Of a stretch of DNA of 64,000 bases, positions 33,449 to 44,404 are shown piece after piece; within the stretch, counting starts at the first letter, position 1, and every line of letters begins with the position of its first letter. Both the position numbers and the translations under genes were made by a program. The stretch comes from an uncultured Collinsella sp. (GTDB lineage Bacteria > Actinomycetota > Coriobacteriia > Coriobacteriales > Coriobacteriaceae): the NCBI GenBank assembly GCA_934643145.1, contig CAKUBM010000001.1, positions 1 through 64,000 of the forward strand, given 5' to 3'. A model generated the notes under the pieces. The model ran no database searches, was not told where the DNA came from, and saw nothing but the letters and a program-made list of their open reading frames with translations.

Positions 33449-34660
33449 ATGCTGTCTGTTGACGAGCAAATGCGTATCATCACCTCGGGCGCTGCCAAGA
33501 TCGTCCCCGAGGCCGACCTTCGCAAGAAGCTTGAGAAGGGCGAGCCCCTCAACATCAAGCTCGGCGTCGATCCTACCAGCCCCGATCTGCACCTGGGCCA
33601 TGCCGTGCCGCTGCGCAAGATGCGTCAGTTCCAGGACCTGGGCCACAACGTCACCCTTATCATCGGCAACGGCACCGCGCTGATCGGCGACCCCTCGGGC
33701 AAGAACTCCACGCGTCCGCAGCTTTCGCAGGAGCAGATCGAGGCCAACGCCGAGACCTACGTGAGCCAGGCCATGAAGATCTTGGATCCCGAGAAGACCA
33801 CCATCGTGCACAACGGTGACTGGATTCTGTCGATGGATCTGGCCGGCCTGCTGCAGGTGTGCTCCAAGTTCACCGTCGCCCGCATCCTCGAGCGCGACGA
33901 CTTTACCAAGCGCTACCAGTCCCAGACGCCGATCGCCCTGCACGAGTTCCTGTATCCCGTGATGCAGGCCTTCGACTCTGTGCAGATTAAGGCCGACGTG
34001 GAGATGGGCGGCACCGACCAGCTCTTCAACCTGCTCGCTGGCCGTGAGCTCATGGAGAAGATGGGCATGGAGCCGCAGATCGCGCTCACCATGCCGTTGC
34101 TCGAGGGCACCGATGGCGTGCGCAAGATGTCCAAGTCCTATGGCAACTACATCGGCCTGACCGACGCGCCCAAGGATATGTTCGGCAAGACCATGTCCAT
34201 CCCCGATGAGATGATCGGCAAGTACTACCGCCTGGCGAGCTCGCTCACCCCGGCCGAGGTCGACAAGATCGACGCCGCTCTGGCCGATGGCTCTGCCGAC
34301 CCCTATGAGCTCAAGCGCGCCCTGGGCCGCGACCTGTGCGACACCTACCACGGCGCCGGCGCCGGCGACGAGGCTCAGGCCGAGTTCGACCGCGTGTTCA
34401 AGGAGGGTCAGCTTGCCGACTTCCCCGAGAAGCACATTGAGCTGACCGTTAACGACGAGGGCCAGATCTACCTCGCCGGCCTGCTCAAGGATCTGGGTCT
34501 TTCGGCGAGCGCCGGCCAGGCCCGTCGCGACATCGACGGCGGCGGCGTCAAGATCAACGGCAAGGCCGTGGCTCCCAAGAGCTATAACATCGATCCGAGC
34601 GCCCTCAAGCTGGGCGACACCCTCTCCGTGGGCAAGCGCAAGGGCTTTAAGTTGGTCTAA
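33449..34660 (+). CDS. tyrS: Tyrosyl-tRNA synthetase
   Basis: 403 aa. Class I synthetase of the longer bacterial type. It has HLGH (HIGH motif, in DLHLGHAVPLRKM), the tyrosine pocket region and KMSKS (RKMSKSYGNYI, near 230). A C-terminal S4 RNA-binding domain (about 340-400) has SASAGQARRDIDGGGVKING. AAAGGAGG precedes the ATG. It is followed by a clear terminator. Confidence 0.97.
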   Translation: MLSVDEQMRIITSGAAKIVPEADLRKKLEKGEPLNIKLGVDPTSPDLHLGHAVPLRKMRQFQDLGHNVTLIIGNGTALIGDPSGKNSTRPQLSQEQIEANAETYVSQAMKILDPEKTTIVHNGDWILSMDLAGLLQVCSKFTVARILERDDFTKRYQSQTPIALHEFLYPVMQAFDSVQIKADVEMGGTDQLFNLLAGRELMEKMGMEPQIALTMPLLEGTDGVRKMSKSYGNYIGLTDAPKDMFGKTMSIPDEMIGKYYRLASSLTPAEVDKIDAALADGSADPYELKRALGRDLCDTYHGAGAGDEAQAEFDRVFKEGQLADFPEKHIELTVNDEGQIYLAGLLKDLGLSASAGQARRDIDGGGVKINGKAVAPKSYNIDPSALKLGDTLSVGKRKGFKLV

Positions 34661-34689
34661 CGAGCGAGTTGACCTCACAAGTGCAACAG

Positions 34690-34723
34690 GGCCGCAGCCG
34701 GGAATCCCGACTGCGGCCTTTTT
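34690..34723 (+). terminator. Terminator after tyrS
   Basis: GGCCGCAG pairs with CTGCGGCC, followed by TTTTT. An inner CGGG/CCCG stem extends it. Confidence 0.9.
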
Positions 34724-34732
34724 GGTTACGAC

Positions 34733-34758
34733 GATCCCTTGGGGACGGAGGGGTCATT
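34733..34758. repeat. GATCCCTNGGGGACGGAGG dispersed repeat
   Basis: GATCCCTTGGGGACGGAGG followed by GGTCATT matches the left end of the 51223-51307 element (there with CTAGG, and followed at a similar distance by GGGTCATT). It is a single half-copy here, between the tyrS terminator and ade. Confidence 0.55.
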
Positions 34759-34882
34759 TGGCGGTGCCGTTAAGCGGAAGGGGTGTTAGCGGGACTTTCT
34801 TTTGGGCATACAATGGCTATTGGCTTGCTGCGGTGAAGGTTTGTCCGCTCCGCAGCTTTTTTCTACGGTTAAAGGAGTATGT

Positions 34883-36703
34883 ATGTCCGTTGAGGTCATG
34901 AGGTCTGTGATCGATGCTGCCGAGGGGCGCGTGCCAGTCGACACGCTGTTTACCAATGCGCAGATTGTCGACGTGTATGGCCAGCGTGTGGCGCCCGGTA
35001 GCGTTGCCGTCAAGGACGGTGTAATCGTCGGCGTGCTCTACGATGGTCGCGACGATGCCGCTGGCACCTACGAGGCTGCCGAGGTTATCGACTGCCAGGG
35101 TCGCTATCTCGCCCCCGGTTTTATTGACGGGCATCTGCACATTGAGTCCTCGAACATCCGCCCCGCCGAGTATGCGCGCATGGCGGCGACGCGCGGTACC
35201 ACCACCGCCATTGCCGACAGCCACGAGATTGCCAATGTTGCCGGTCTCGACGGCTTGCGCTTTATGATTGAGGACGGCCGCCGCGCGCCCATCTCCATCA
35301 AGTACATGATGCCTTCGTGCGTGCCCGCGCTGCCCGACGAGCAGGCCGGTGCCGTGATTACCGCCGCCGATATGCAGGAGTTTTTTGCCGAGCATCCGGG
35401 CGACGTTTTTGGTCTGGGCGAAATGATGAACCTGCCGGGCGTCTTTATGGCCGACCCCGAGACCTGTGCTCGCATCGATGCTGCCAACCAGACGCCGTCC
35501 AAGCAGGTTGACGGCCACGCGCCGCTCGTTGCCGGCAAGGACCTCAACGCCTATGCCGCGGCGGGTATTATCGCCGACCACGAGTCGACGATTCCCGAGG
35601 AGGCGCTCGATAAACTGTCCCGCGGCATGTATGTGATGCTGCGTGAGGGCACGTGCAGCCATGACCTGGCCAACCTGTCTCCGATGCTGCTGGAAAACCC
35701 CGCCCGCGCCCGCCGCTGCTGCTTTGCGACCGACGACCGCGCTCCCTCCGATGCTCTTTCGACCGGCATGATCGACAACGCCTGCCGCGTGGCCATCGAG
35801 GCCGGCGTCGACCCGGTGGTCGCCATCTCTATGGCGTCCCTTTCCACGGCTGAGGCGTTTGGGCTAGATCACGGCTGCCGCGGCCCGCACGAACTACGCG
35901 GTGCGATTGCCCCGGGCAAACGTGCCGACCTGCTGGTGCTCAATGACCTGACGTTTGCCACGGCTCCGCATCGCGTATATGCCGCCGGTGCTCTGGTGGC
36001 GCAGGACGGCACCTTTGTGGGCGAGATTGCACCCGAGATGGCCGAGGTTACGGCCCTTGCCGATGAGCTGCGCGCCTCCGTTAAGCTGCCGAAGCTTTCG
36101 CTCGACGTATTCGACTATGCCTTTAAGCCGGGCGAGGCCGTGATCGACGTGGTGCCGGGTAAGGCCATCACGGGTATGGCTCGCCCCGAGAGCGCCGAGG
36201 GCCTGCGTCGCATTATGCTGATTGAGCGCCATGGCCGCGGCGTGTCGCTGCAGGCCGAGGGCGCCGACGGCGATGGCCCCGCTGGCCTGGGCCTGGTCGG
36301 CAAGCATATCGGTCGCGGCTGGGTGCGTGGCTTTACCATCACCGGTGGCGCCATTGCCTCCACAATTGGCCACGACTCGCACAACGTGTGCGTGGTGGGC
36401 GACAACGCCGCCGATATGATGGCTGCCGTTGAGGCCGTGGGCCAGGGCGGTCACGTGCTGGTGCGCAACGGCGAGGTCGTGGCTCGTATTCCGCTGGCGC
36501 TCGGCGGCCTGATGAGCGAAGGCACTGCCGAAGACGTCGCGGCGCAGCACGACGACTTTATGGCCAAGGCGCGCGCCATGGGTATTGAGCCGCCGCTCGA
36601 CCCCATCATGGGCATCATCTTCCTGCCCCTGCCGGTCATCCCGACGCTCCGCATCCGCCCCGAGGGCATGTTCGACGTTACAACCTTCACCTACGCCGAC
36701 TAG
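34883..36703 (+). CDS. ade: Adenine deaminase
   Basis: 606 aa. It converts adenine to hypoxanthine and ammonia. Amidohydrolase metal motifs are FIDGHLHIESS (near 95) and the AIADSHEIANV and DGHAPL segments. A C-terminal adenine-deaminase domain carries GGAIASTIGHDSHNVCVVG. The start is the ATG behind AAAGGAG; an upstream in-frame extension has no signal. It could feed hypoxanthine to the purine-degradation route seen at 6.9-16 kb, though the loci are 19 kb apart. The stop codon lies inside a 36-bp repeat arm. Confidence 0.93.
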   Translation: MSVEVMRSVIDAAEGRVPVDTLFTNAQIVDVYGQRVAPGSVAVKDGVIVGVLYDGRDDAAGTYEAAEVIDCQGRYLAPGFIDGHLHIESSNIRPAEYARMAATRGTTTAIADSHEIANVAGLDGLRFMIEDGRRAPISIKYMMPSCVPALPDEQAGAVITAADMQEFFAEHPGDVFGLGEMMNLPGVFMADPETCARIDAANQTPSKQVDGHAPLVAGKDLNAYAAAGIIADHESTIPEEALDKLSRGMYVMLREGTCSHDLANLSPMLLENPARARRCCFATDDRAPSDALSTGMIDNACRVAIEAGVDPVVAISMASLSTAEAFGLDHGCRGPHELRGAIAPGKRADLLVLNDLTFATAPHRVYAAGALVAQDGTFVGEIAPEMAEVTALADELRASVKLPKLSLDVFDYAFKPGEAVIDVVPGKAITGMARPESAEGLRRIMLIERHGRGVSLQAEGADGDGPAGLGLVGKHIGRGWVRGFTITGGAIASTIGHDSHNVCVVGDNAADMMAAVEAVGQGGHVLVRNGEVVARIPLALGGLMSEGTAEDVAAQHDDFMAKARAMGIEPPLDPIMGIIFLPLPVIPTLRIRPEGMFDVTTFTYAD

Positions 36704-36733
36704 TCATCGGGGACGTTCTTAAACGACTAGTCG
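36698..36733. repeat. Left arm of inverted repeat flanking the HAD gene
   Basis: 36-bp arm (core GGGGACGTTCTTAAA) that recurs in inverted orientation at 37803-37837 with about four differences and one gap. It overlaps the ade stop codon. A further TTGGGGACA motif follows at about 36734. Together the two arms bracket a 1.14-kb segment carrying only the HAD gene. Confidence 0.7.
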
Positions 36734-36841
36734 TTGGGGACACTCTTTGGCGTGTCGCCTGACGCTGCGATTGTGGGACCTCTGGCATGTGTGAGCTATT
36801 TGCCAGGTCCTTGTAACGTTTACGCCCGCGGAGTCTTATTT

Positions 36842-36904
36842 GAGCTCCCTTTGGGTACGTTGGAATCGGATACACGTTCGATTCCAACAAGCCCGAAGGG
36901 AGCT
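36842..36904 (+). promoter_or_regulatory. Long hairpin covering the HAD gene ribosome binding site
   Basis: GAGCTCCCTTTGGG (36842-36855) pairs with CCCGAAGGGAGCT (36892-36904). Inside, GTTGGAATCG (36859-36868) pairs perfectly with CGATTCCAAC (36879-36888). The 3' arm contains GAAGGGAG, the only ribosome binding site of the gene starting at 36910, and is followed by TTTTCT. It could therefore act as a translation-blocking hairpin or as a terminator/attenuator. Confidence 0.6.
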
Positions 36905-36909
36905 TTTCT

Positions 36910-37704
36910 ATGTTTAAACTGATTGCATCCGATATGGACGGCACACTGCTTGACGAAAACGGCCAGGTGCCTCCCGAGACCTACGAACTGATTCTGGCGC
37001 TACACGAGCATGGCGTGCATTTCGCCGCATCGTCAGGTCGTCGCTACGATCGCCTGTGCGAGTTCTTTGCGCCCGTTCGCGACAAGATGGACTTTGTCGC
37101 CGCTAACGGCGCCCAGGTCTATGCCGACGGTAAGATGGTAGACCGTGAGGTGTATTCCCACCTGGCGATTCGAAGGCTCGCCCAAGCCGTCAGGACGTTT
37201 CCCAATCTGCATCTTGCGCTCTTTGACCGAACCAAGTCCTTCCTGCTCGATGACGAGTGCAAGTTCGTGCGTGAGGTCGATAAGGACCTTCCCAATGCCG
37301 AGCGTATTTGGGAGCTGCCCGATCCCAGCGTAAATATCATCAAAGCGAGTATCTTTTGCGACGACAGTGCGGTTATGGACAGTGCGTACGTGCTGCAGCG
37401 CGAACTTGGTCAGCTCTTTACTTTTGCGCCTTCGGGCAACGCGTGGATCGATGCCATGCAGCCTGGTGTGTCGAAGGCCTCGGGTATCGCGCAGCTCGCG
37501 GAGCATTACGGCATTGGTCGCGACGAGGTCATGGCGTTTGGCGACTCGATGAACGACTACGAGATCATTCGCTTTGTCGGCACGGGCTGCGCGATGGAAA
37601 ACGCGCGCCCCGCGCTTAAGGCGGTGGCCGATCGCGTGGTGGGTTGTAACCGCGACCACGCCGTCCAGCAGGAGCTCCGCCGCGTGTTGAAGAGCCTCTG
37701 CTAG
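36910..37704 (+). CDS. Cof-type HAD-superfamily phosphatase, 264 aa
   Basis: HAD type IIB. Motif I is DMDGTLLDE (residues 8-16) with the nucleophilic aspartate; motif II is SSGRRYDRL (near 42); motif III/IV lies at AFGDSMNDYEII (near 213). Cof proteins dephosphorylate small sugar phosphates or nucleotides such as PLP or FMN; the substrate here is unknown. GAAGGGAG, buried in a long hairpin, precedes the ATG. A second Cof-type gene lies convergent at 37843. The gene is bracketed by 35-bp inverted repeats. Confidence 0.88.
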   Translation: MFKLIASDMDGTLLDENGQVPPETYELILALHEHGVHFAASSGRRYDRLCEFFAPVRDKMDFVAANGAQVYADGKMVDREVYSHLAIRRLAQAVRTFPNLHLALFDRTKSFLLDDECKFVREVDKDLPNAERIWELPDPSVNIIKASIFCDDSAVMDSAYVLQRELGQLFTFAPSGNAWIDAMQPGVSKASGIAQLAEHYGIGRDEVMAFGDSMNDYEIIRFVGTGCAMENARPALKAVADRVVGCNRDHAVQQELRRVLKSLC

Positions 37705-37739
37705 ACCGGTAGTTAGGGACATTCCTTATGCGCCGACAG

Positions 37740-37795
37740 TTGGGGACAGACTTAAGTGAGTGAAACCACTCATTGGGGACAGACTTAAATGAGTG
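37740..37795. repeat. Direct repeat TTGGGGACAGACTTAA-TGAGTG
   Basis: Two 23-bp copies starting at 37740 and 37773, 33 bp apart, differing at one base (AAG/AAA). They are followed at 37815 by TTAAGAACGTCCCCAATG in the opposite sense. They belong to the GGGGAC-containing intergenic repeats of this genome. Confidence 0.65.
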
Positions 37796-37802
37796 CCGCC
37801 AG

Positions 37803-37837
37803 CGACTAGCCATTTAAGAACGTCCCCAATGACTATC
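37803..37837. repeat. Right arm of inverted repeat flanking the HAD gene
   Basis: 35-bp inverted counterpart of 36698-36733 (core TTTAAGAACGTCCCC). It ends six bases before the stop codon of the convergent HAD gene. Confidence 0.7.
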
Positions 37838-37842
37838 AATGA

Positions 37843-38685
37843 CTAGGCGAGGGCGGCCATGATGGTGCGGGCGACGCCGTCGTGGTCGTTGTCGAACTCG
37901 GTGATGGCGTCGGCCGCCTCGCGGTCCTCGGGTTCGGCGTTGATCATAGCCATGCCGTGGCCTGCTGCCTGCAGCATGGGAATGTCGTTGATGTTGTCGC
38001 CGAACGCCCAGGCGTCAGCGAGAGGCTCGCCCAGATGCCCACATAGCCAAGCCAATGCCGTTCCCTTGGTGGCTCCCTCGCCCATGACCTCGATATTCAT
38101 GGCGTACGAACGCGTGACCTCGATGCCTTCGAGCGCGTCGAGCTCCGCCGCGATGGCGTCGCGATCGGCCGGGTCGTGCCAGTACATGGCGATGCGTTCG
38201 AGCGTCTCGACCCCGTCGATCTTGCTGTCGATATCCATGTCGATCGGTGTTCGTGTGCGCTTGAGCGAAGCCGCGATGTGGGGGTCGCCGCCGCAGAATT
38301 CGTCCAGGCGCGTATAGAGCGAGCGGGGGAGGAAGCACTGCCCATCCGCGAAGATATCGAAGGTCACATCGTGGCCGGCGGCGATGCGATGGACGCGATG
38401 GGCAATGCCGCGATCGAGCGGACGGCTCAAGATGCGCGTGGCGCGCGAGACATCGGTGGGCATATCGTCGTCGAGCTGCCAGACACTGGCGCCATTGGCA
38501 CAGACGGCATAGTGCACAGCGGGATGGGCGAGGATGGGCTCAAAGACGCCCGACAGTGGACGTCCCGTGCAGGGTACAAATTCAATTCCGCGTCGAGCGA
38601 GTTCGTCGAGCATCGACCAGGTGGCATCGCTCATTTGCTTATCGCTCGTCAGCAGCGTTCCGTCCATATCGGAAAACACAATCAT
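37843..38685 (-). CDS. Cof-type HAD-superfamily phosphatase, 280 aa
   Basis: A second HAD IIB protein, not closely similar to the one at 36910. Motif I is FSDMDGTLLTSD (residues 4-15), motif II is PCTGRPLSGV, the lysine lies in GATKGTAL (near 200), and motif IV is AFGDNINDIPML. The start is the ATG with AAAGGGCT upstream; a longer frame lacks support. Substrate unknown; a sugar phosphate or cofactor phosphate is likely from the family. Confidence 0.87.
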   Translation of the reverse strand: MIVFSDMDGTLLTSDKQMSDATWSMLDELARRGIEFVPCTGRPLSGVFEPILAHPAVHYAVCANGASVWQLDDDMPTDVSRATRILSRPLDRGIAHRVHRIAAGHDVTFDIFADGQCFLPRSLYTRLDEFCGGDPHIAASLKRTRTPIDMDIDSKIDGVETLERIAMYWHDPADRDAIAAELDALEGIEVTRSYAMNIEVMGEGATKGTALAWLCGHLGEPLADAWAFGDNINDIPMLQAAGHGMAMINAEPEDREAADAITEFDNDHDGVARTIMAALA

Positions 38686-38714
38686 TTGATACAGCCCTTT
38701 CTGCTGGCATAAAA

Positions 38715-38748
38715 AGCGTGGCCGAGGGCTTGGGTCCCTGGCCACGCT
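38715..38748 (-). terminator. Terminator of the citrate synthase gene
   Basis: AGCGTGGCC pairs with GGCCACGCT; read on the minus strand the stem is followed by TTTTTA. It lies 24 bp past the citrate synthase stop codon. Confidence 0.85.
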
Positions 38749-38771
38749 CGAGTTCTATAACGGTCCGCGTC

Positions 38772-40190
38772 CTAGCGGTCGGCGAGCGGCTTGTACTCCA
38801 GCGGCTCGATCACCGGACGATAGGCGGGGCGGATGATACGGTGCGCGCAGAAGAGCTCTTCCATGCGGTGTGCCGACCAGCCGGCCATGCGGGCGACGGC
38901 GAATAGCGGCGTAAAGAGCGTTTCGGGCACGCCGAGCATCTTGTAGATAAAGCCCGTGTACAGGTCGATGTTGGCGCAGATGGGCTTGGTCATGCCGTGG
39001 TCGCGCATGACCTGGGGTGCCAGGCGCTCGATGCGCTCGATGAGCGCGAACTCATCGCCCAGGTTCTTCTTGGCGGCAAGTGTGCGCGCGTAACGACGGC
39101 AGACCTCGGCGCGCGGGTCGCTGAGCGTATAGACGGCGTGGCCCATGCCGTAGATGAGGCCCGTGCCGTCGAAGGCCTGCTTGTCGAGGATCTTGCCCAG
39201 GTAGGCTGCGACCTCGTCCTCGTCCTCCCAGTTGGAGACATGCGCGCGGATGTCCTCGTGCATAGACACGACCTTGGCATTGGCACCACCGTGGCGCGGG
39301 CCCTTGAGCGAGCCGATGGCCGCGGCGTAGGCGGAATACGGGTCGGTGGCCGAAGACGACAGCACGCGGCAAGCGAAGGTGGAGTTGTTGCCGCCGCCGT
39401 GCTCGGCATGCAGCATGAGCATCACGTCGAGCAGCATCGCCTCATCGCGGGTGAACGCCATGCCGCCGCGCAGGACCTGCAGAATGGTCTCGGCGGTGGA
39501 GAGGCCGGGCGTGGGGTGCGGCACGTGAACCTCGGAGCCGCGAAGCTTGGCGATCGAGGCCATGTGGGCGAAGGCGGCGATGCGCGGGAGACGTGCGAGC
39601 ATGGAAATGGCGACGTCGATTTCGTGCTCGGGCGTGATCACGTCTGGTTCGGCATCGAAGGCGTAGAGCAGCAGCACGGCGCGCTGGAGCACGTTCATGA
39701 TGCTCGACGACACCGTGGTCATAGGGAACTCTTTGACGTACTCGTCGCTCAGATGTCTAAAGGCGCCCAGGCGCTCGCAAAAGCCGTCGAGCTCTTCTTT
39801 GTTGGGCAGCGAGCCCGTGATAAGCAGATAGGCGACTTCCTCGTAGCCGTAGCGATTCTCGGCCTGGGCATTGTTGACCAGATCCTCGATGCTGTAGCCG
39901 CGAAGCGTGAGCTTGCCCTGATCGGGCACGACCTTTCCGTCGACCTTGTTGTAGCCGTGCACATCCGAGATGCGAGTGAGGCCCGCGACCACGCCCGAGC
40001 CGTCGGCATTGCGCAGGCCGCGCTTGACATTGTGCTCGACAAACAGGCCCTCGTCATAAGGGTCGGTCGGCAGGCCGTGGTAGAGGTTTTCGCTCTCAGG
40101 CGAAATCTGGCGGCTTGCTTCGTAATCCAGAACCAGGCGGCTCAAGTGGTCATCGAAGCGGTAATAGATTTTCTTGGCGTCGTAGGCCAT
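38772..40190 (-). CDS. gltA: Citrate / 2-methylcitrate synthase
   Basis: 472 aa. It condenses acetyl-CoA and oxaloacetate. Catalytic signatures are LMLHAEHGGGNNSTF, GPRHGGANAKVV and GMGHAVYTLSDPR (His residues) and a late DLYTGFIYKMLG (Asp). The C-terminus has RMAGWSAHRMEEL and RIIRPAYRP. It is longer than E. coli GltA (427) with an extended N-terminus, as in some anaerobic Gram-positives. GAGAGGAG lies before the ATG. Other TCA genes are not nearby, so it may serve glutamate synthesis. Confidence 0.93.
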   Translation of the reverse strand: MAYDAKKIYYRFDDHLSRLVLDYEASRQISPESENLYHGLPTDPYDEGLFVEHNVKRGLRNADGSGVVAGLTRISDVHGYNKVDGKVVPDQGKLTLRGYSIEDLVNNAQAENRYGYEEVAYLLITGSLPNKEELDGFCERLGAFRHLSDEYVKEFPMTTVSSSIMNVLQRAVLLLYAFDAEPDVITPEHEIDVAISMLARLPRIAAFAHMASIAKLRGSEVHVPHPTPGLSTAETILQVLRGGMAFTRDEAMLLDVMLMLHAEHGGGNNSTFACRVLSSSATDPYSAYAAAIGSLKGPRHGGANAKVVSMHEDIRAHVSNWEDEDEVAAYLGKILDKQAFDGTGLIYGMGHAVYTLSDPRAEVCRRYARTLAAKKNLGDEFALIERIERLAPQVMRDHGMTKPICANIDLYTGFIYKMLGVPETLFTPLFAVARMAGWSAHRMEELFCAHRIIRPAYRPVIEPLEYKPLADR

Positions 40191-40267
40191 GCGCGCTCCT
40201 CTCCGGGCCGCATCGGGGTGACTTGCATGGGCATGCGCGCGTCAGGCTATCCCCAGCGGCTTGCTCG

Positions 40268-40555
40268 CTACAGGCGGTACATAAAGTTGAAGACGTCCTC
40301 GCGCTGGATGGACACGTTGACGCCCGAAAGCTCGCCGGCCTCGGCCAGCGCCTTCTGCAGCTCAGCGAAGTCGAGCTTGGACTCGGCGGTATCGGCCAGC
40401 ATGGTCATGGTGAAGATGTCCTCGATAATGGACTGCGTGATGTCGCGGATGTCGACGTTGGCCTCGCCCAGGACACGGGTGACGCCGGCGACGATGCCGG
40501 GGCGGTTCTTGCCAAGGACGGTGATGACGATACGGGAGGACGAGATCTCGGCCAT
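40268..40555 (-). CDS. ACT domain protein (UPF0237 type), 95 aa
   Basis: A single ACT domain: RIVITVLGKNRPGIVAGVTRVLGEANVDIRDI, then FTMTMLADTAESKLDFAELQKAL. UPF0237 proteins are amino-acid-binding regulators usually encoded beside a UPF0210 (PFL-like) gene. That partner is absent here; the next gene on this strand is citrate synthase. GAAAGGG precedes the ATG. Ligand and target unknown. Confidence 0.88.
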   Translation of the reverse strand: MAEISSSRIVITVLGKNRPGIVAGVTRVLGEANVDIRDITQSIIEDIFTMTMLADTAESKLDFAELQKALAEAGELSGVNVSIQREDVFNFMYRL

Positions 40556-40748
40556 GGGAAACCCTTTCGCGTGGTTGCGGCGCGCGCGGGGCGCTCCGCT
40601 ACGGTACAGTGTTCATCATTGTACCTGTCTGGCGCCAAAAGAGGTGCGCTTACAGCGGCGTTACACGTCTGCAACATGGGCGAAGGGGCGACAGGGTGCG
40701 TGTCCGCTGCGGTTGGCCACGCCGCGTTGCACAAAGACCGTGAACCTT

Positions 40749-40777
40749 TTGTGGGACGCGCGGCGCCGTGGTACCAT
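40749..40777 (+). promoter_or_regulatory. Promoter of rpmE
   Basis: TTGTGG (40749-40754), a 17-bp spacer ending in TGG (extended -10) and TACCAT (40772-40777). It lies 14 bp upstream of the two leader hairpins of rpmE and 85 bp from its start. The rest of the 306-bp gap at 40556-40861 is the divergent ACT-gene upstream region. Confidence 0.6.
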
Positions 40778-40790
40778 AGCCGAGTTTGTT

Positions 40791-40839
40791 GTCTTGGTCG
40801 GAAACCAAGACGCCTTATGCGCTGATCGGTAACCAGCGC
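40791..40839 (+). ncRNA. Candidate L31 ribosomal leader (two look-alike hairpins)
   Basis: Two consecutive hairpins with near-identical loops: GTCTTGGT-CGGAA-ACCAAGAC (40791-40811) and GCGCTG-ATCGGTAAC-CAGCGC (40819-40839). Both end in the loop pattern GNTCGG(A/T)AACC. They sit between the rpmE promoter and its ribosome binding site. Autoregulatory L31 leaders have been described by comparative genomics in actinobacterial and coriobacterial lineages; this fits in position and form, but I cannot check a covariance model. Confidence 0.6.
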
Positions 40840-40861
40840 CTGACCAATAAGGAGTCCTACC

Positions 40862-41287
40862 ATGAAGCAGGGTATCCATCCCCAGTATGTCGAGTGCACG
40901 GTGACGTGCTCCTGCGGCAACACCTTCAAGACGCACGCTACTGTGTCCGAGATGAAGGTCGAGCTTTGCAACGAGTGCCACCCGTTCTACACCGGCCAGC
41001 AGAAGTTTGTCGACACCGGTGGACGCGTCCAGCGCTTCGCCGACAAGTTCGGTGGCGCCGCTGCCGCCCAGCTCAAGAAGGCCGAGGAGGCCAAGGCTGC
41101 CAAGGCCGCCAAGGCTGCTGAGGCCGAGGCCGCTCGCAAGGCCGCCGCTGAGGCTAAGGCTGCCGAGAAGGCTAAGCGTGCTGCTAAGTTTGCCGAGGAG
41201 GCTGCCAAGCAGGCCGCCGAGGCCCCCGCAGAGGCTCCCGTCGAGGAGGCCGCTGCCGAGGCCGAGACCACCGAGGCTGCTGAGTAA
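40862..41287 (+). CDS. rpmE: 50S ribosomal protein L31 with long Ala/Lys/Glu tail, 141 aa
   Basis: The core (about 1-70) is zinc-type L31 with [11 protein letters not shown] and cysteines C16, C18, C37 and C40. A tail of about 70 residues follows, almost entirely Ala, Lys, Glu and Arg, predicted helical or coiled, ending acidic ([14 protein letters not shown]). Normal L31 is about 70-80 aa, so the gene is nearly doubled. The tail is in frame and ends in TAA 34 bp before a terminator, so it is not an annotation error. Its function is unknown. Confidence 0.93.
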   Translation: MKQGIHPQYVECTVTCSCGNTFKTHATVSEMKVELCNECHPFYTGQQKFVDTGGRVQRFADKFGGAAAAQLKKAEEAKAAKAAKAAEAEAARKAAAEAKAAEKAKRAAKFAEEAAKQAAEAPAEAPVEEAAAEAETTEAAE

Positions 41288-41323
41288 ATAGCTCGCCGCG
41301 GAATCACTCGCATTCATGGCATG

Positions 41324-41360
41324 AGGGCCGTGCATCCATTTGGATGCGCGGCCCTTTTTC
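41324..41360 (+). terminator. Terminator after rpmE
   Basis: A 14-bp stem (AGGGCCGTGCATCC with GGATGCGCGGCCCT, one mismatch) around ATTT, followed by TTTTT. Confidence 0.92.
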
Positions 41361-41431
41361 TTTTTAAATTAGTGCAAACTAACCTGTCCCCATGGCACCA
41401 CATGGTAGAGAGGCGGCGTTTGCCCAGATAG

Positions 41432-41466
41432 ACCTGCCAAAATTAACCTGTCCCATTGTGGCAGGT
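41432..41466. repeat. 35-bp ACCTGCCA...TGGCAGGT element, copy 1
   Basis: Perfect 8-bp arms ACCTGCCA and TGGCAGGT enclose TTAACCTGTCCC. A copy with the same spacing lies at 53615-53649. A related AACTAACCTGTCCCC sits at about 41383-41397. It occurs between the rpmE terminator and secA. Confidence 0.7.
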
Positions 41467-41596
41467 TGGTCGTAGTTATTACGTGGCGGTTGAGGTCGAC
41501 CGTATGGGGCGCGCCTTGTTTGGCTAAAGTACAATTATCTGTGTTTAACTCGCCCGCAGCTGCACGGCGTGGGCGATGGCCAAAAAGGAAAACCAC

Positions 41597-44403
<2,807 letters not shown>

Positions 44404-44404
<1 letters not shown>

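Noticed and set aside
34740..34882. Purine riboswitch before adenine deaminase
   Set aside because: No conserved junction or loop-loop pairing sequences were seen; the region instead holds a dispersed half repeat.
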